From the NCBI GenBank assembly GCA_020048935.1, contig JAIFLS010000004.1:1-16713 (forward strand): 16,713 nt of DNA, in the 5' to 3' direction. Under the pieces are notes generated by a model. That model was given only the letters and a program-made list of their open reading frames with translations, was not told the origin of the DNA and did no database searches. This DNA is from a bacterium. GTDB lineage: Bacteria; Verrucomicrobiota; Kiritimatiellia; UBA8416. Position numbers and translations under genes: made by a program. Of this stretch, positions 15,515 to 16,713 are shown in pieces. Within the stretch, counting starts at the first letter, position 1. Every line of letters begins with the position of its first letter.

Positions 15515-16713
15515 TCATGATTCCAACCTGTACCCGCGCGGCACGAAGATACTTGAAGTGACGGCATTGCCGCTCCGTTGCCACTTGGCTTCGATCCATT
15601 CATTTCCCACCGGAATACGTCCCTCGCACCAGTCAAGTGCTACCTCCGGCACCCGGAATGTAACCGTCTTTGCCGCTGGATCCAGATGCACCCCCAGCAC
15701 ATCCCGGTATAGGATGTGCGCCACATGCGAGGCAAACCCGTGATTGCAACTGGCTGAAGTATCCTTGTGCTCCCACAGCGTTCCCGTCCGCTCCGCCATC
15801 GGAAGGTAGTTCTTGTAAAGCTGGTCAAGCACCAGATCGCTCCTGCCGTAGCGGGAAAGAATATCCAGCCGCAGGAAGAATCCGATAAAGGCATTGGATG
15901 GATGGATATCCTTATGAACCTTCCCGGCATCCCGGTCCGGGCCGAACTCCGTGACCAGTTTCTCCCACAGTGCCTTATGCGTGGTCGGCGTGGCGACATC
16001 AAAAAAGAAGGCGTAATACTGGCAGGTTTCCGTTCGATTGCGGGTTACCTCCAGCGTGCCGTCCGCCTTGCGCATCGCGTTATCCACAAAGAATTCCCCG
16101 TCAAAGGACTGCCGCCTTATTGTCTTCCTGAGCGCCTTGGCCTGTGTCATCAGCTCGCCATCGCCATAAAGGCTGCCGGCGGCATCCAGCATCCCGGCAT
16201 AGACCATATTGGTCGGGTAATTGACGTCCTGCACAAACTGGTTGGCTTTCGACCATTCAACAAAGATCCACTTTTCCAGCTTCTCAAGCAGCCCGTCAGG
16301 ATTCAGGTAGGGCTTGAAGTATTCGATCAGCCCATAGACACGTCCCCGCAGCGCGTCAACCAGCGCCCTGTCGCCGGTACGCGCCAGATACTCTTTCAAC
16401 TCGATGACAAACCACATCGCCCAGTTGGGGATGAACACCCCGTCGTTATGATCCGATGGATAACACATCGGCAGCATCCCCTTCGGCAGGAACGGATACG
16501 TCTTCGGCAGAAGAAAATTCTCATAGAAATTGCGCTCGATGGGATTGGCACCACAAAGATCGCGCTCCGCGCGGGCGGTAAAGAAACTGTCGCAGAGCCA
16601 TCCGGCCCGCTCTCGCCCGGGACAATCCATGAATACATCGACGGCGTTCTGCCGAAAGGTCTGCCGGGCGGCCTCGAAGAGCGCCACCAGTTTCTGGTCG
16701 GACGCCGCGAAAG
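15515..16713 (-). CDS. GH78-like (alpha/alpha)6 glycosidase, alpha-L-rhamnosidase-related (partial, start outside window)
   Basis: The reading frame stays open to the window edge, so the N-terminal part is missing; about 399 codons are visible. The segment DCPGRERAGWLCDSFFTA (roughly 16576-16628) corresponds to the conserved acidic motif of the six-hairpin domain of GH78 rhamnosidases. WIFVEWSKANQFVQDVNYPT follows, then typical hairpin repeats. The end (TVTFRVPEVALDWCEGRIPV) looks like the C-terminal beta domain. Classical GH78 enzymes have an R-D-E-R pattern after DCP; here it is one residue shorter (R-E-R), so rhamnose specificity should not be assumed. It converges on the GH36-type gene with only 14 bases between the stops and no visible terminator. 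Confidence 0.75.
   Translation of the reverse strand, partial: FAASDQKLVALFEAARQTFRQNAVDVFMDCPGRERAGWLCDSFFTARAERDLCGANPIERNFYENFLLPKTYPFLPKGMLPMCYPSDHNDGVFIPNWAMWFVIELKEYLARTGDRALVDALRGRVYGLIEYFKPYLNPDGLLEKLEKWIFVEWSKANQFVQDVNYPTNMVYAGMLDAAGSLYGDGELMTQAKALRKTIRRQSFDGEFFVDNAMRKADGTLEVTRNRTETCQYYAFFFDVATPTTHKALWEKLVTEFGPDRDAGKVHKDIHPSNAFIGFFLRLDILSRYGRSDLVLDQLYKNYLPMAERTGTLWEHKDTSASCNHGFASHVAHILYRDVLGVHLDPAAKTVTFRVPEVALDWCEGRIPVGNEWIEAKWQRSGNAVTSSIFVPRGYRLES

Overview
The window looks like a chromosomal segment from a free-living heterotroph of the Planctomycetes-Verrucomicrobia-Lentisphaerae/Kiritimatiellae group. This is an inference. It rests on the moderately GC-rich sequence, the exported beta-propeller/cytochrome c proteins resembling hydrazine synthase alpha subunit (HzsA), the SUMF1-type (sulfatase-modifying-factor-like) domains fused to two of them, and the neighbouring carbohydrate-active enzymes. 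I see no rRNA, tRNA, CRISPR array, transposase or phage gene.

Left two thirds (63-11255, all minus strand): an apparent four-gene operon read from right to left. A good sigma70-like promoter (11301-11328) precedes an exported YVTN beta-propeller/di-haem cytochrome (9330-11255). Three tandem paralogues follow, each with a beta-propeller-like part and two CXXCH haem sites: 6129-9318 (C-terminal SUMF1-type domain; reading frame broken near 8953-8966 at an 8-bp tandem repeat), 3563-6127 (no SUMF1 domain) and 63-3506 (SUMF1 domain). Gaps are 11, 1 and 56 bases. Three of the four proteins have a clear signal peptide, as does the separated 5' fragment of the broken gene, so they should assemble in the periplasm, with eight CXXCH sites in total. 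Their redox substrate is not known to me. No HzsB/C subunits are present, so this is not an anammox locus.

Middle (11353-12464, minus): a two-gene unit with a xylose-isomerase-like TIM-barrel protein followed, with stop and start almost touching, by ppnP, a small cupin nucleoside phosphorylase.

Right third (12542-16713): a glycan-utilisation segment. A GH130-type mannoside phosphorylase (minus) is divergent from a GH36/clan-D alpha-galactosidase-like enzyme (plus). The roughly 295 bases between them hold several palindromes and repeats that look like operators. A GH78-like (alpha/alpha)6 glycosidase (minus, cut off by the window end) converges on the GH36 gene. An alpha-galactosidase beside a beta-mannoside phosphorylase suggests use of galactomannan-type oligosaccharides.

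The most unusual part is the cytochrome operon: three paralogues with different domain layouts, SUMF1 domains that have lost one or both cysteines of the copper site of formylglycine-generating enzymes, and one member apparently switched off by contraction of a short repeat. TTG start codons with good ribosome-binding sites recur (three of the nine genes).
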